31,801 nucleotides of DNA, taken from a virus. Shown in pieces: positions 15,312 through 23,007 of this stretch. The notes below the pieces were generated by a model. That model saw only the letters and a list, made by a program, of their open reading frames with translations, was not told the origin of the DNA and did no database searches. Location: positions 1 through 31,801 of the IMG/VR virus record IMGVR_UViG_3300017963_000580. The stretch is one strand, 5' to 3'. Positions within the stretch are counted from its first letter, which is position 1. The number at the start of each line of letters is the position of its first letter. A program made the position numbers and the translations under genes.

Positions 15312-16932
15312 ATCCGCGATAAAAAGGTGTCAACTATTGGACAACCGAGACAGAGAAATTCTCTATCTCATTTATGAGCATCAGGAGGCAGGTGCGTTTA
15401 TTCCCCATGCCAGAGTAGCGGAGTTGATCGGTGTATCGAGGGATACTGTATCCTATCGATTGCGGAAACTCAGACAGGCTAATCTTATTTCGTGCCAGCG
15501 ATCCGGACGGAAAGAATGGGTATATCAATTTGAGGGGATTGTTGATCGGGGCCTTCAAGCCGGCACTGGAAGTCAACAACAAAATGACCCTGAAACTCCT
15601 GACCCTGAAACTCCTGACCCTGAAACTCCTGACCCTGAAAAACCCCAAATGGTTATCGACCGAAAAACTGAGAAATTTCAACGGGTTTCTGACACTGAAA
15701 CGCCTATCTATGATAGTTATGATTATATATTAAAATCTTATTTAATATCTGAGGAAACATATAAGAATATATTAGCTTTAACACTAAAAACAATATTAGA
15801 ACTAAAAGAGAGATGTTTCGACAACGTCGAAACCAACATCCAAAGTCCAACAAATAAGAACGATCAAATAAGATCCACGATTGATCAAACATCGTCGTCT
15901 GACGTTAATATAAAAAAGACGCGCGACGTGGAGAGTCTTGATTATTTCTCAGAATACTGTCAGCGAAGTGGGGGTCTGGATCTCATTTTCGACTTATTGA
16001 GTGAGACCTTTGGAGTGTTAGGAGAGGAGGGAATCATGAGAGTTATCGGCCCGAAGGGATTGCAGGAACTTCTTCGGTTGAATCGAGAGAGTGAATCGAC
16101 AAGTGGAGAGTCACAGGAGAGAGTGGTTGTTCCGAGTGAAAAGCCGCAGGTAAGCGGTTCTCCTGAGCAACTACCGTTAATGTTGGAAGAAGTTCGTTCT
16201 GAGCCGTCAATCGGACGGCGACATCTTAGGCCGAAAGCGGAGAAGAAAGCGGAGAAGAAACCCAAGAAAAAAGCAAGGAGTAAATCGAAGACTACGCCAC
16301 CAGAGGCAGCGGATGGATACAAAACAAAGCCTATCTCAGACTATAACGCCAAGGATTGGGTACGTTATCTTCAGGATGAAGCTTCTCAGCGGGGGTATGC
16401 GCCGAAGTCATTCAAAGAATGGGGAAAAGCAGGGACTCAAATGTTGTCATTGATGGCCGATGATACGCCTGAAAACTTAAAGGGGTATCTCGATTATTGC
16501 GTAAAGTATTGGCCACAGCTACAGGCGAAATATGGCGTAACAGGATCGATAACCGTTGGATGTCTATTGGGTTTTTATAATTCATTCGCCTTGGAGTATG
16601 AGAAGGGAGCTGCGCCGAAAATAGCGAAAGAAAAGAAGCCTGCGCATTTACAAGGGGAGTGGACAGGGGACCAACCAGAGAAACTGAGAAAGCAAATTAT
16701 AGATACGAGTCAGGAATCTCTGTGGGTGGTGGCGGCGACAAAAAAGGGGATGAAAGCTCGATTAGAGCTTCGTGCACCGGGGGGTGTGGACGTGATTTCA
16801 TACGAGGAATTCGATTTTTCGGGGGACGCAGTAATCGCGGGATTGCGAAAGATAAAAGAACTAGGTTGGCATAGGGATCGGTTCGTGACTGATGGAAAGT
16901 TACGGGCGGCAGAGTTGACGAAAGACCAGTGA
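15301..16932 (+). CDS. Winged-helix replication initiator candidate (lambda O-like organisation)
   Basis: 543 residues from ATG 15301, chosen over an upstream start because AAGGAGAG lies just before it. Residues about 1-78 form a winged helix-turn-helix (LLDNRDREILYLIYEHQ, ARVAELIGVSRDTVSYRLRKLRQANLI). Residues 96-115 are a proline-rich run of DPETP repeats encoded by 15-bp iterons, and then comes an Asn/Ile/Lys-rich stretch encoded by AT-rich DNA. After about residue 215 the protein is acidic, then strongly basic (AEKKAEKKPKKKARSKSK, about 310-340), and ends in a helical and mixed domain containing KDWVRYLQDEASQRGYAPKS. Lambda-type initiators carry an N-terminal DNA-binding domain, origin repeats inside their own gene and a loader gene downstream. 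All three are seen here. Homology to O itself is not claimed. Confidence 0.65.
   Translation: MSIKSAIKRCQLLDNRDREILYLIYEHQEAGAFIPHARVAELIGVSRDTVSYRLRKLRQANLISCQRSGRKEWVYQFEGIVDRGLQAGTGSQQQNDPETPDPETPDPETPDPEKPQMVIDRKTEKFQRVSDTETPIYDSYDYILKSYLISEETYKNILALTLKTILELKERCFDNVETNIQSPTNKNDQIRSTIDQTSSSDVNIKKTRDVESLDYFSEYCQRSGGLDLIFDLLSETFGVLGEEGIMRVIGPKGLQELLRLNRESESTSGESQERVVVPSEKPQVSGSPEQLPLMLEEVRSEPSIGRRHLRPKAEKKAEKKPKKKARSKSKTTPPEAADGYKTKPISDYNAKDWVRYLQDEASQRGYAPKSFKEWGKAGTQMLSLMADDTPENLKGYLDYCVKYWPQLQAKYGVTGSITVGCLLGFYNSFALEYEKGAAPKIAKEKKPAHLQGEWTGDQPEKLRKQIIDTSQESLWVVAATKKGMKARLELRAPGGVDVISYEEFDFSGDAVIAGLRKIKELGWHRDRFVTDGKLRAAELTKDQ
15585..15704 (+). repeat. 15-bp iterons inside the initiator gene
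   Basis: TGACCCTGAAACTCC occurs perfectly at 15585-15599, 15600-15614 and 15615-15629. A fourth copy, TGACCCTGAAAAACC (15630-15644), has two changes. A fifth, TGACACTGAAACGCC (15690-15704), has two changes and lies 45 bp further on, in phase with the 15-bp spacing. In protein they read as DPETP units. Confidence 0.9.
15585..15810. other. Putative replication origin (iterons plus AT-rich unwinding region)
   Basis: Direct 15-bp repeats (15585-15644 and 15690-15704) are followed by a very AT-rich segment, about 15706-15810, with runs such as GATTATATATTAAAATC and AATATATTAG. The whole lies inside a winged-helix gene that precedes a DnaC-like loader. This is the arrangement of the lambdoid origin: initiator-binding iterons followed by a DNA unwinding element. 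Function is inferred from layout; binding has not been shown. Confidence 0.6.
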
Positions 16933-16963
16933 TCGCGAACGCGATACGGTCATAAGGACAGGG

Positions 16964-17569
16964 ATGGATAAAATGGGAAAGAATATAGAATTAACGGTAG
17001 GTTATCTTCAGGTAATGGGAGTTCCTCCTCGTTATTGGCATGCAAAGTTTGCTGCCTTATATGATGAGCAGATTGAGGCTATGGAGGGAGTTATCGATGA
17101 AATGGAGCAGGATATTACGGATTGTCGAGGGTATTACTTGTACGGCCCTAACGGAGCGGGGAAGTCTTATCTGGCGTCAATGCTTTTGAAGTGTGGATTG
17201 ATGACGTATGATCACAGGGCTCACTGGATAACGCCTGACCGAATCAAGGAGGCGTTTGTCGATAGAACTAATCTGTGGGACGATACGGCTAACATTTCGA
17301 TGTATAAGAGGATTCATGATGTTCCTCATCTGATCATCGATGATATTGGGAAAGAGTATCGAGGGATGTCTGGATATGTTCAGACAGTATTGCGGTTATT
17401 GATTCGATATCGGTATGACTATTTGAGGCCGACAACGATTACCTCGAACATGACGCCGAAGGAATTTTCTGAGATTTACGGTGAGACGTTGGGGTCGTTA
17501 TTCGGTGGATATCTTCGACCTATTGAGGTCAAACTGGCAGACACGAGAAAACTGAAAAAGGGAGCGTGA
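16964..17569 (+). CDS. DnaC/DnaI-type AAA+ helicase loader
   Basis: 201 residues. Walker A is GPNGAGKS (61-68) within YYLYGPNGAGKSYLASMLL, Walker B is HLIIDDIG (122-129) and sensor 1 is TTITSN (157-162). The spacing and the LIIDDIGKE form are typical of the small AAA+ proteins that load DnaB-type helicases. The N-terminal segment (VMGVPPRYWHAKF) replaces the longer helicase-binding domain of E. coli DnaC. It lies 32 bases after the initiator and upstream of a DnaB-like gene, which fits the role of carrying the helicase to initiator-bound DNA. ATG 16964 has GGACAGGG upstream; ATG 16973 is a possible alternative. IstB-type transposition partners share this fold, but no transposase is nearby. 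Confidence 0.82.
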   Translation: MDKMGKNIELTVGYLQVMGVPPRYWHAKFAALYDEQIEAMEGVIDEMEQDITDCRGYYLYGPNGAGKSYLASMLLKCGLMTYDHRAHWITPDRIKEAFVDRTNLWDDTANISMYKRIHDVPHLIIDDIGKEYRGMSGYVQTVLRLLIRYRYDYLRPTTITSNMTPKEFSEIYGETLGSLFGGYLRPIEVKLADTRKLKKGA

Positions 17570-17575
17570 GGAAAA

Positions 17576-17821
17576 ATGGAGCAAATGAGCCCGAGAGCAA
17601 CGGCGCGATGTCGTTCTCTCAGAATCGTGAACAACAACAAGGGACAGAAAACGAAGGCGATTGATTACACGTTTGAGGTATTCGACGCTAGAGCGCCTAG
17701 CACGGCCCAGGCGACGATTAGAGTTCGATCAGTCAATGACTACTTCCGAGTGCTGAGAGCTTGGATGGCGCGGTATAGAGTACCTAGTGTCAACGTTAGC
17801 GGTGACGTTCTCGATCGATGA
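17576..17821 (+). CDS. Small basic protein, unknown
   Basis: 81 residues from ATG 17576, after GTGAGGAAAA and six bases from the loader stop. The protein is basic and Arg-rich (ATARCRSLRIVNNNKGQKTKA, ATIRVRSVNDYFRVLRAWMARYRV) and probably beta-alpha in structure; it may bind nucleic acid. No family is recognised. Its place inside the replication cluster suggests a helper role, without stronger support. Confidence 0.6.
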   Translation: MEQMSPRATARCRSLRIVNNNKGQKTKAIDYTFEVFDARAPSTAQATIRVRSVNDYFRVLRAWMARYRVPSVNVSGDVLDR

Positions 17822-17860
17822 GCAGAGTGGAGATGAAATCGAGAGGAGGGGAGGGAGAGG

Positions 17861-18547
17861 ATGATATGGACGAGACCGGCGTGGAATGATTCGAGGTATG
17901 GTGAAAAGCTCGAGAAGTGTTTGACGTACGAGAAGGACAGGTTGAGCGTTCTTTTGTCGTGTGTTCCTGAAGATTTTCCGTGTGAGCTAGCGCTGCAGTT
18001 ATCAACGAATTATTGGCACATAATCGGGAATTATGATTCATACATTAGATTTGTTTATGAGAAGGCTCGCAATAGAGACAAAAAAGTCCATGGCGTTCAG
18101 CTATACGGCGCGGGGGGGCACTTTCCCGATTATAAGAGTCTGGCTGACTATATTCCCGCAATAAATCGAACGTATCGATATGACTTTGATAGGCGTATTT
18201 TGCCTTCATGGGATAGGTTAGTGGAGGCATGGAGGAGGTATATTCAGAGAGTCGATAAGAAAGTAAAAGAAAGGGAAATATCGGAGTTTCTTACCGAGAA
18301 AACGCACAAGGAGGTTACTCGTGCATTATCTCTCAGAGGATTGAGGGTAAAGGAGACAAAGTCAAAGATCGATGTTTTTGACGATGGGTTTTCTTGGTCG
18401 GTAGTGGTGAAGGACGAGGAAGTAAAAGTGAAAGCACCAGGCCTGACAATGGATTGTCCTGCTGGAATGATAGAGGTGGTTATGAATATAGTTGAATATT
18501 TTGAGCAGGAGAAAAGAGAATATAGTGAGAAATGCGAAAACACATGA
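17861..18547 (+). CDS. Unknown protein in the replication module
   Basis: 228 residues from ATG 17861, with GAGGGAGAGG directly upstream. The N-terminal half is aromatic and helical (LSTNYWHIIGNYDSYIRFVYEKARNRDKK). The C-terminal third has a strand-rich segment (KSKIDVFDDGFSWSVVVKDEEVKVKAPGLTM) and ends in a helix with an acidic/basic tail. No signal peptide, membrane segment or catalytic motif can be seen. It overlaps the following gene by 16 bases, so the two are likely coupled. I do not recognise it. Confidence 0.6.
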   Translation: MIWTRPAWNDSRYGEKLEKCLTYEKDRLSVLLSCVPEDFPCELALQLSTNYWHIIGNYDSYIRFVYEKARNRDKKVHGVQLYGAGGHFPDYKSLADYIPAINRTYRYDFDRRILPSWDRLVEAWRRYIQRVDKKVKEREISEFLTEKTHKEVTRALSLRGLRVKETKSKIDVFDDGFSWSVVVKDEEVKVKAPGLTMDCPAGMIEVVMNIVEYFEQEKREYSEKCENT

Positions 18548-18843
18548 AGAGAAGAAAACAGAAGGAGTATTCGGAGTTGATTTCTAGGTGTTGTCAGTCC
18601 TTAGATTCATATGAGATATGTGAGGGGAGGGATGGCGCATTGATTCTGTTGGTGTGCCTTTTATTGTCGGCGCATATAGGAGCGAAAGTTAATGATCCTA
18701 GTGGTAGATGTTACGACATAACCATAGGGGATAAGGATTACATCGATCTTCTGACGGAAGTAAAGGAGTTAGAGGAGAAAGAAGTGATAGCGCTGGGGAT
18801 AGCGCTATTGAAGCATAAATTGAGAGTGCAGTATGGGGATTGA
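18532..18843 (+). CDS. Small unknown protein
   Basis: 103 residues, basic at the N-terminus (MRKHMKRRKQKEY) and otherwise helical, with a hydrophobic stretch ALILLVCLLLSAHIGAKV that may be a buried helix rather than a true membrane segment. Start ATG 18532 has GTGAG upstream; ATG 18544 is an alternative. It lies between two unknown genes and overlaps the first. No family. Confidence 0.55.
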   Translation: MRKHMKRRKQKEYSELISRCCQSLDSYEICEGRDGALILLVCLLLSAHIGAKVNDPSGRCYDITIGDKDYIDLLTEVKELEEKEVIALGIALLKHKLRVQYGD

Positions 18844-18848
18844 CGAGA

Positions 18849-19835
18849 ATGCGAAAGATACAATTCAGAGGCAACGAGGGATTTCGGATAAAGGGTAAAA
18901 CAAGTATTCTTTCCAAGGAAAATCGAATTCAATACGTAAACGAAAAGCTCCATGTGAGTCGGGCATTTATGTTGACGTTTTTGGTCGAAAGTGGTGGTGT
19001 TTTTGGTAGCGTGATGAATTATGATGGGACAGTGATGACAGCAGGAGCCTGTCAGAACATTCTTGTGTATCCTCGGGAGTTGCGGAAAGAGGATTTCCAG
19101 TCCAGTGATGATCAGGGTTCTCTTCCTTTCCTTCTTGTTGCCATTGAGAGGTCGTGTCCACACCTTCGGCCACTGCGCAGGCTGTTTGAGATGTTTCACG
19201 AGGAGGGGTGGTACTTGTCAGGTGACGGGAAGATACGATGGAGAAAGGACGTTGAAGTCATCGTAGGCCACCGACCTTTGAGGTTGCCAGCGGGGGAAGT
19301 GGTTCATGGTGAGACGTTAAAGAGTCGAATTATTAGCCCGACGGGGAAGTTAGAGCCCGAGGGAAAGCAGAGAGAGCGGGCTGTTGAGTGGATTCAGACT
19401 TTTCATGAGGTATTCTCGGATCCGTCCACGTTTCAAACACAGGTGTTGTTCGAGCTGTCGCACAACATAGCTTTGAGGGCTGCGCGGTATTTCGAGGGTA
19501 AGGTTACATTCGAGAAGTATTTCTACAAAAAAGACATCTTGGAGGTCAGAGATTTGCCGCCAAAGAAGGATTTAGCTATGTGTTTTTTCTGGTGTAATTA
19601 CGTGAATGCTCCAGGAAAGGCAATGGCAGTGATTCGGAAGTGCCGAAAAGTACCTCACACGAGATTCAGTACCGCTCTAATTAATGGGCTGGGAAACACA
19701 AGTTTTGCTCGGTGGGATGACGACATAGAAAACGGGAGATATAGGAGAGTAAGGCGTGCGGCGAAGAAGTTAGGGTATTGGCCTGAGAGCTTTTTCGAGA
19801 AAGACGGAATAATGCCGATGAACCTTCCGGGGTAG
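18849..19835 (+). CDS. Possible lysozyme-fold (muramidase-like) protein
   Basis: 328 residues from ATG 18849. The N-terminal part contains AFMLTFLVESGGVFGSVMNYDGTVMTAGACQN. A Glu in ESGG (E47) followed by 'f..v.nYD....t.G..Q' is the pattern of several lysozyme-superfamily glycan hydrolases, where that Glu is the catalytic acid. Further on come helical segments (LFELSHNIALRAARYF, FFWCNYVNAPGKAMAVIRKC) and a C-terminal ALINGLGNTSFARWDDDIENGRYRRV. There is no signal peptide, so export would need a holin. The upstream TTG (18840) is less likely because GGGGA sits at proper distance only from 18849. The location inside the replication genes is unusual for an endolysin, and the fold call is from motif pattern alone. 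Confidence 0.5.
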   Translation: MRKIQFRGNEGFRIKGKTSILSKENRIQYVNEKLHVSRAFMLTFLVESGGVFGSVMNYDGTVMTAGACQNILVYPRELRKEDFQSSDDQGSLPFLLVAIERSCPHLRPLRRLFEMFHEEGWYLSGDGKIRWRKDVEVIVGHRPLRLPAGEVVHGETLKSRIISPTGKLEPEGKQRERAVEWIQTFHEVFSDPSTFQTQVLFELSHNIALRAARYFEGKVTFEKYFYKKDILEVRDLPPKKDLAMCFFWCNYVNAPGKAMAVIRKCRKVPHTRFSTALINGLGNTSFARWDDDIENGRYRRVRRAAKKLGYWPESFFEKDGIMPMNLPG

Positions 19836-19853
19836 CTACAAAGGAGAAGTAGA

Positions 19854-20093
19854 GTGGAGGAGACATTTAATCCAACGAAGTATCAGGATAGGGCAAGGTA
19901 TTATCTTGCATTGATTGATGGGCCAGTGACCAGTTATGAGATGGGAGCGTTGTTGAAGTTTAGAATGGGAGAGCGAAGTTACAAGGCCCAGAGAATCCTG
20001 GATAGTCTATGGAGAGGAGGAGAAATTTTAAAGAAAAAAGGGAGTATAGGATTAGAAGTCTGGCACACAACCGAGGGGGAAAAGATGGGTTGA
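19854..20093 (+). CDS. Small winged-helix-like protein
   Basis: 79 residues from GTG 19854, with AAGGAG 7 bases upstream. The order helix (YYLALIDGPVTSYEMGALL), second helix (GERSYKAQRILDSLWRGG) and a short basic wing (EILKKKGSIGLEVWHTT) resembles a winged helix-turn-helix, so DNA binding is plausible. Possibly a phage regulator. No specific family is identified. Confidence 0.55.
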   Translation: MEETFNPTKYQDRARYYLALIDGPVTSYEMGALLKFRMGERSYKAQRILDSLWRGGEILKKKGSIGLEVWHTTEGEKMG

Positions 20094-20144
20094 TGAGGAT
20101 GAAAAAGTCACTATTCCGCTAAGTGAGAGTAAAAAGGAGACGCG

Positions 20145-20735
20145 ATGAAGTGGTTCAAGCGATCGATATTGTGGGCTGTGACGTTGCCGTGGGATTTGGT
20201 TTGTTGGTTTTTGGTGGTGAATATCTACACTTTTTGGGGGAATAAACTTTGGTGGAATTATGGGTTGTGGACGGAGCTAACCCCTAACAGCTGGCCTACG
20301 AGGACATGGTACCGATATAAAATAAAAGGGAAGCCAGTACTCAATCGAGGCATAAAACAGGAGAGGAGGGGTAAGTGGATGACCTGGGCAGGAACGTGTT
20401 TGGGGCACGGTGGATTTTACGGTCCAGGGGTCTCGGGTGGTAGGCGGCTGGATACTCCGACAGAGTTTCACGAACATGTTCATGTAGAACAGTATGAGGT
20501 CTCGATGTTGAGCTCATTTGTTCTGGGGCTCATAGTTTTTGGTGTGGTGTATCACTTGTCTCCTTTGGTAGCCGTAGCGTTAGGCTCCGGAATATGGTTA
20601 ACCGGAAAGTTTCACTTTTGGATTCCGGCAGGCATAGTGGGCTATCTGAGAGGAGAAGGGGCATATTCCGGATCGATAAGCGAGGAACACGCGAATGCAA
20701 TTGTAGCGGTGCGAAACTTTCTCGAGAAAAAGTGA
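20145..20735 (+). CDS. Membrane protein with an HExxH metallopeptidase-like motif
   Basis: 196 residues, ATG 20145 with AAAGGAGA upstream. There is one N-terminal hydrophobic segment (about 8-31) and two C-terminal ones (about 120-140 and 141-168). Between them lies EFHEHVHVEQYE: H109-E110-x-x-H113 fits the HExxH zinc signature, with an extra His at 111 and Glu-Gln after it. Similar 'HE..Hv.Q' motifs occur in membrane zinc peptidases and in uncharacterised proteins where catalysis is unproven. SISEEHAN (about 177-184) offers a possible further metal ligand. Aromatic-rich throughout (TFWGNKLWWNYGLW). Its stop overlaps the next start (TGATG). Function open. Confidence 0.6.
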   Translation: MKWFKRSILWAVTLPWDLVCWFLVVNIYTFWGNKLWWNYGLWTELTPNSWPTRTWYRYKIKGKPVLNRGIKQERRGKWMTWAGTCLGHGGFYGPGVSGGRRLDTPTEFHEHVHVEQYEVSMLSSFVLGLIVFGVVYHLSPLVAVALGSGIWLTGKFHFWIPAGIVGYLRGEGAYSGSISEEHANAIVAVRNFLEKK

Positions 20736-21100
20736 TGCAACGAGGGGATATTTCTAACGTAACGGCCCCGGAAATCTGGGTTCAGGCTGAGCTTCTTATC
20801 GAAAAAACCGGAAAGATATTGGGATCGAAATATCGGTGTAATCCGTCGGCGATTGATTGGCTGGTTCGGTTATCCAAGAAATTCCGGTTGTTGGCAGTGA
20901 CGCTTGACATGAAAAAAGAAACTCATATAAGAACTGCACTAATCGAACATATTGACGTTGTAGGGGAGGATAGTGTCATGCTTGCCCGAAAACTGGACCG
21001 GGACGAGAACATCGCAAAGGTGTATGTCCGGAAAGAGGATCGGAGCCTTTTTCCGATGGACACGAGGGTGGTAGTATTCAGCGGATGGGGGGAGGGATAG
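20735..21100 (+). CDS. Small alpha/beta protein, possibly HAD-like
   Basis: 121 residues from ATG 20735, which overlaps the preceding stop; an upstream in-frame start at 20594 would lie inside the previous gene and is rejected. The segment IDWLVRLSKKFRLLAVTLDMKKETHIRTALIEHI looks like the helix-strand part of a small Rossmann/HAD domain, then VGEDSVMLARKLDRDENIAKVYVRKEDRSLF. The full DxDx(T/V) motif is not seen, so catalysis is doubtful. It ends 3 bases before the DnaB-like gene. Low confidence in fold, good confidence that it is a gene. Confidence 0.55.
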   Translation: MQRGDISNVTAPEIWVQAELLIEKTGKILGSKYRCNPSAIDWLVRLSKKFRLLAVTLDMKKETHIRTALIEHIDVVGEDSVMLARKLDRDENIAKVYVRKEDRSLFPMDTRVVVFSGWGEG

Positions 21101-21103
21101 TCG

Positions 21104-22342
21104 GTGGATTATGAGGGAGGGCTGATCTCCGGTGTGGTGCTTGACGGCGACATAGTGGCGGTGTTGGATTTAGGGGTGACTCTAGACTTATTCTCTACGC
21201 ACAAAGAGCAATGGGAGTATATTCAAGGATACTACTTAAAACACGGTGTTTCTCCCCCTGAGAATATCTTTTGTAATCGATTCAAAGGATATGAGTTACG
21301 AAAGCTTTCTCTTCCTTATTCTGTTCTTCTCGAGGAAATGAAGAAGAGATATACGCACAAGTTGATTTCTCAGACAGTTAAGGACTCGGTGGATCATCTG
21401 AAAAAGAAGGAACCAATGAGGGCATTAGATTCTTTCAAGAAGATGATACATAAGGCTGAGCTTAGTGTGGTGGAGTCGAGAGACTTGGAGCTGACTCAGT
21501 CGACAGAGGAGAGAAAGCTTAGATACTTAGAGGCAAAGAAGTGTGGAGGCATCATAGGGTTTACGACTCCATGGTCAGTATTGGATCGAGCAACGTTAGG
21601 TTTGAAGTCTGGGGAGTTTTGGCTCATTGCTGCGCGTTCGAGCGTAGGCAAAAGCTGGTGTATAGTGGTTCTTGCGCGACATTTTTGGTTTCAGGAGTAT
21701 CGCGTTCTTGCCATGACTAAGGAGATGGAGCCGTGGCAGTTGGGTCAAAGATTCGACGCAATTCATGCGGGTATCTCTTACCGAAGATTTAGGGAGGGGA
21801 ATTTAACGCAGACCGAAGAGAGTAGATTATTTTCGGTCTGGGAGGAGATGAGAAGTAGGCCGATGATTCACATCGTCGGCGGAAGTGATGGCGTGGGTGG
21901 TGTTTCTTCGATAGAGGCGAAGATCGATAAGCATAGACCCCAGATAGTTTTGATCGATGGATTGTATATGATTCCCGACGAACGGAAGGGGAAATCAATC
22001 TCAGAAAGAATCAATAATGTATCGGAAGATTTGCAGGCAATGACAAAACGTCGAGAAGTGCTCACGATAGCCAGTCATCAATTTAACCTCGCAGGCGTTG
22101 AAGACAAAGGAAGCGCCGATACATTGGCTTATGGTGACATTCAAAAGTGGTTTGATGGGATCATTGGGATGTATCGAGATGATAATCTGAAAAAGAGCAG
22201 GGAGATGTATATGAAGTTGTTAAAACACCGAGAAGGTGAAACCATTGACTTTGTGACGGGATGGGATTTGGATTCGATGGATTTCAGCGCAAGAGAAGAG
22301 GGGGCAAGTATTGATGTTGAAGAAAGTGCGATTGACTTCTAG
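21104..22342 (+). CDS. DnaB-like replicative helicase
   Basis: 412 residues from GTG 21104. The short N-terminal helical domain (about 1-110) contains STHKEQWEYIQGYYLKHGV, like the DnaB N-domain. The RecA-like core starts with TPWSVLDRATLGLKSGEFWLIAARSSVGKSW. The Walker A reads A-R-S-S-V-G-K-S (177-184), with Ala in place of the usual first Gly. Then come RVLAMTKEMEPWQLGQRFDA (as DnaB 'fSlEM....l..R'), the Walker B HRPQIVLIDGLYMI, and TIASHQFN where DnaB has 'lsQlnR'. A DnaC-like loader is upstream and a primase downstream. The enzyme would unwind the fork as a hexamer. The family call is firm, with the Gly-to-Ala change noted. Confidence 0.85.
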   Translation: MDYEGGLISGVVLDGDIVAVLDLGVTLDLFSTHKEQWEYIQGYYLKHGVSPPENIFCNRFKGYELRKLSLPYSVLLEEMKKRYTHKLISQTVKDSVDHLKKKEPMRALDSFKKMIHKAELSVVESRDLELTQSTEERKLRYLEAKKCGGIIGFTTPWSVLDRATLGLKSGEFWLIAARSSVGKSWCIVVLARHFWFQEYRVLAMTKEMEPWQLGQRFDAIHAGISYRRFREGNLTQTEESRLFSVWEEMRSRPMIHIVGGSDGVGGVSSIEAKIDKHRPQIVLIDGLYMIPDERKGKSISERINNVSEDLQAMTKRREVLTIASHQFNLAGVEDKGSADTLAYGDIQKWFDGIIGMYRDDNLKKSREMYMKLLKHREGETIDFVTGWDLDSMDFSAREEGASIDVEESAIDF

Positions 22343-22360
22343 TGAAATAAGGGGGCCCAG

Positions 22361-22684
22361 GTGGAGCGAGGATATGGCAGTGATATTGAGGGCGGCGGTG
22401 GACCTTCTTCTTCTGGATTTCTGGGCGGAGAGACGAAGAGGTTTGTTGTTCTCGGACCATCCGATTATGTGAAACAGTGGGTATCGGTGTTGTTTTGTAG
22501 GGACAGAAGCCATGTTGTATTATTGCTTGAGGATCTGTTTTGGACGGCTTATGTGATTCCTCTATTGGGTCTATCTCCAGTCATGACGTTAGCCAGTTCT
22601 AAAGGAGTACATCCCTATACCTTACTAGAGCGATGCAAAAAAGAGTATGAAAGACTTAATGAGAAGGAACAGCAGGAGAGCTGA
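22361..22684 (+). CDS. Small unknown protein
   Basis: 107 residues from GTG 22361, with GGGGG upstream. The N-terminus is glycine/serine-rich (IEGGGGPSSSGFLGGETK), then mixed alpha/beta (RFVVLGPSDYVKQWVSVLF) with a hydrophobic stretch (VVLLLEDLFWTAYVIPLLGL). The end is charged helix (ERCKKEYERLNEKEQQES). It sits between helicase and primase. No family recognised, and no clear membrane helix. Confidence 0.5.
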   Translation: MERGYGSDIEGGGGPSSSGFLGGETKRFVVLGPSDYVKQWVSVLFCRDRSHVVLLLEDLFWTAYVIPLLGLSPVMTLASSKGVHPYTLLERCKKEYERLNEKEQQES

Positions 22685-22698
22685 GGAGAGAAACTGCA

Positions 22699-22899
22699 AT
22701 GGATTGGGTTATTCATTTAGAGGAAGGGGATTCCATATGGTTCACCGTAAAAGCTCGGATTTTAGGGTCGACTGAGAAAGTGAACATAGGTGTGGAGTAT
22801 TCCGAGAAAACGAACAACAGACTTCAGATAAAGGTGGAGTCGAGGTATCCGAGAAATCGGACAATATTGATTGACGGAAGGATTTCGAGACAGAAGTAA
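22699..22899 (+). CDS. Small beta-rich protein, unknown
   Basis: 66 residues, ATG 22699 after a GAGGAGAG site. The protein alternates strand-like segments (DSIWFTVKARILGSTEKVNIGVEY, NNRLQIKVESRYPRNRTILIDG), so a small beta barrel or sandwich is likely. It ends basic. No family. Confidence 0.55.
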   Translation: MDWVIHLEEGDSIWFTVKARILGSTEKVNIGVEYSEKTNNRLQIKVESRYPRNRTILIDGRISRQK

Positions 22900-22925
22900 A
22901 GGAGAGGATTGGGGAGAAACTTCAG

Positions 22926-23003
22926 ATGGTAGGGAGTAAGAAGTGGAAGGAAGGGCTGTCTAGCTTGGTTGATACTCTGGTATCCCCAGAGGATCTGGGA
23001 TAA
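22926..23003 (+). CDS. 25-residue peptide, possible leader
   Basis: ATG 22926 to TAA 23003, encoding MVGSKKWKEGLSSLVDTLVS and five more residues. GGGGAG lies about 9 bases upstream. Its stop is four bases before ATG 23008 of the next gene, which itself has only a weak site (AAGGG very close), so the peptide could serve to couple translation. It may also be fortuitous. Confidence 0.35.
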   Translation: MVGSKKWKEGLSSLVDTLVSPEDLG

Positions 23004-23007
23004 GGGA

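Noticed and set aside
15585-15644. CRISPR-like or microsatellite array
   Set aside because: The 15-bp units are tandem without spacers and stay in frame within a gene; an iteron array explains them better.
16931-16944. Small palindrome TCGCGAACGCGA between initiator and loader genes
   Set aside because: Only five paired bases around a two-base centre and no T run; could arise by chance.
16964-17569. IstB-type transposition ATPase
   Set aside because: The AAA+ motifs fit both, but there is no transposase or terminal inverted repeat nearby, and a winged-helix initiator and DnaB-like gene flank it.
18738-19199. 153-codon minus-strand frame
   Set aside because: It is antisense to the lysozyme-like gene, and no other gene in the window is on the minus strand.
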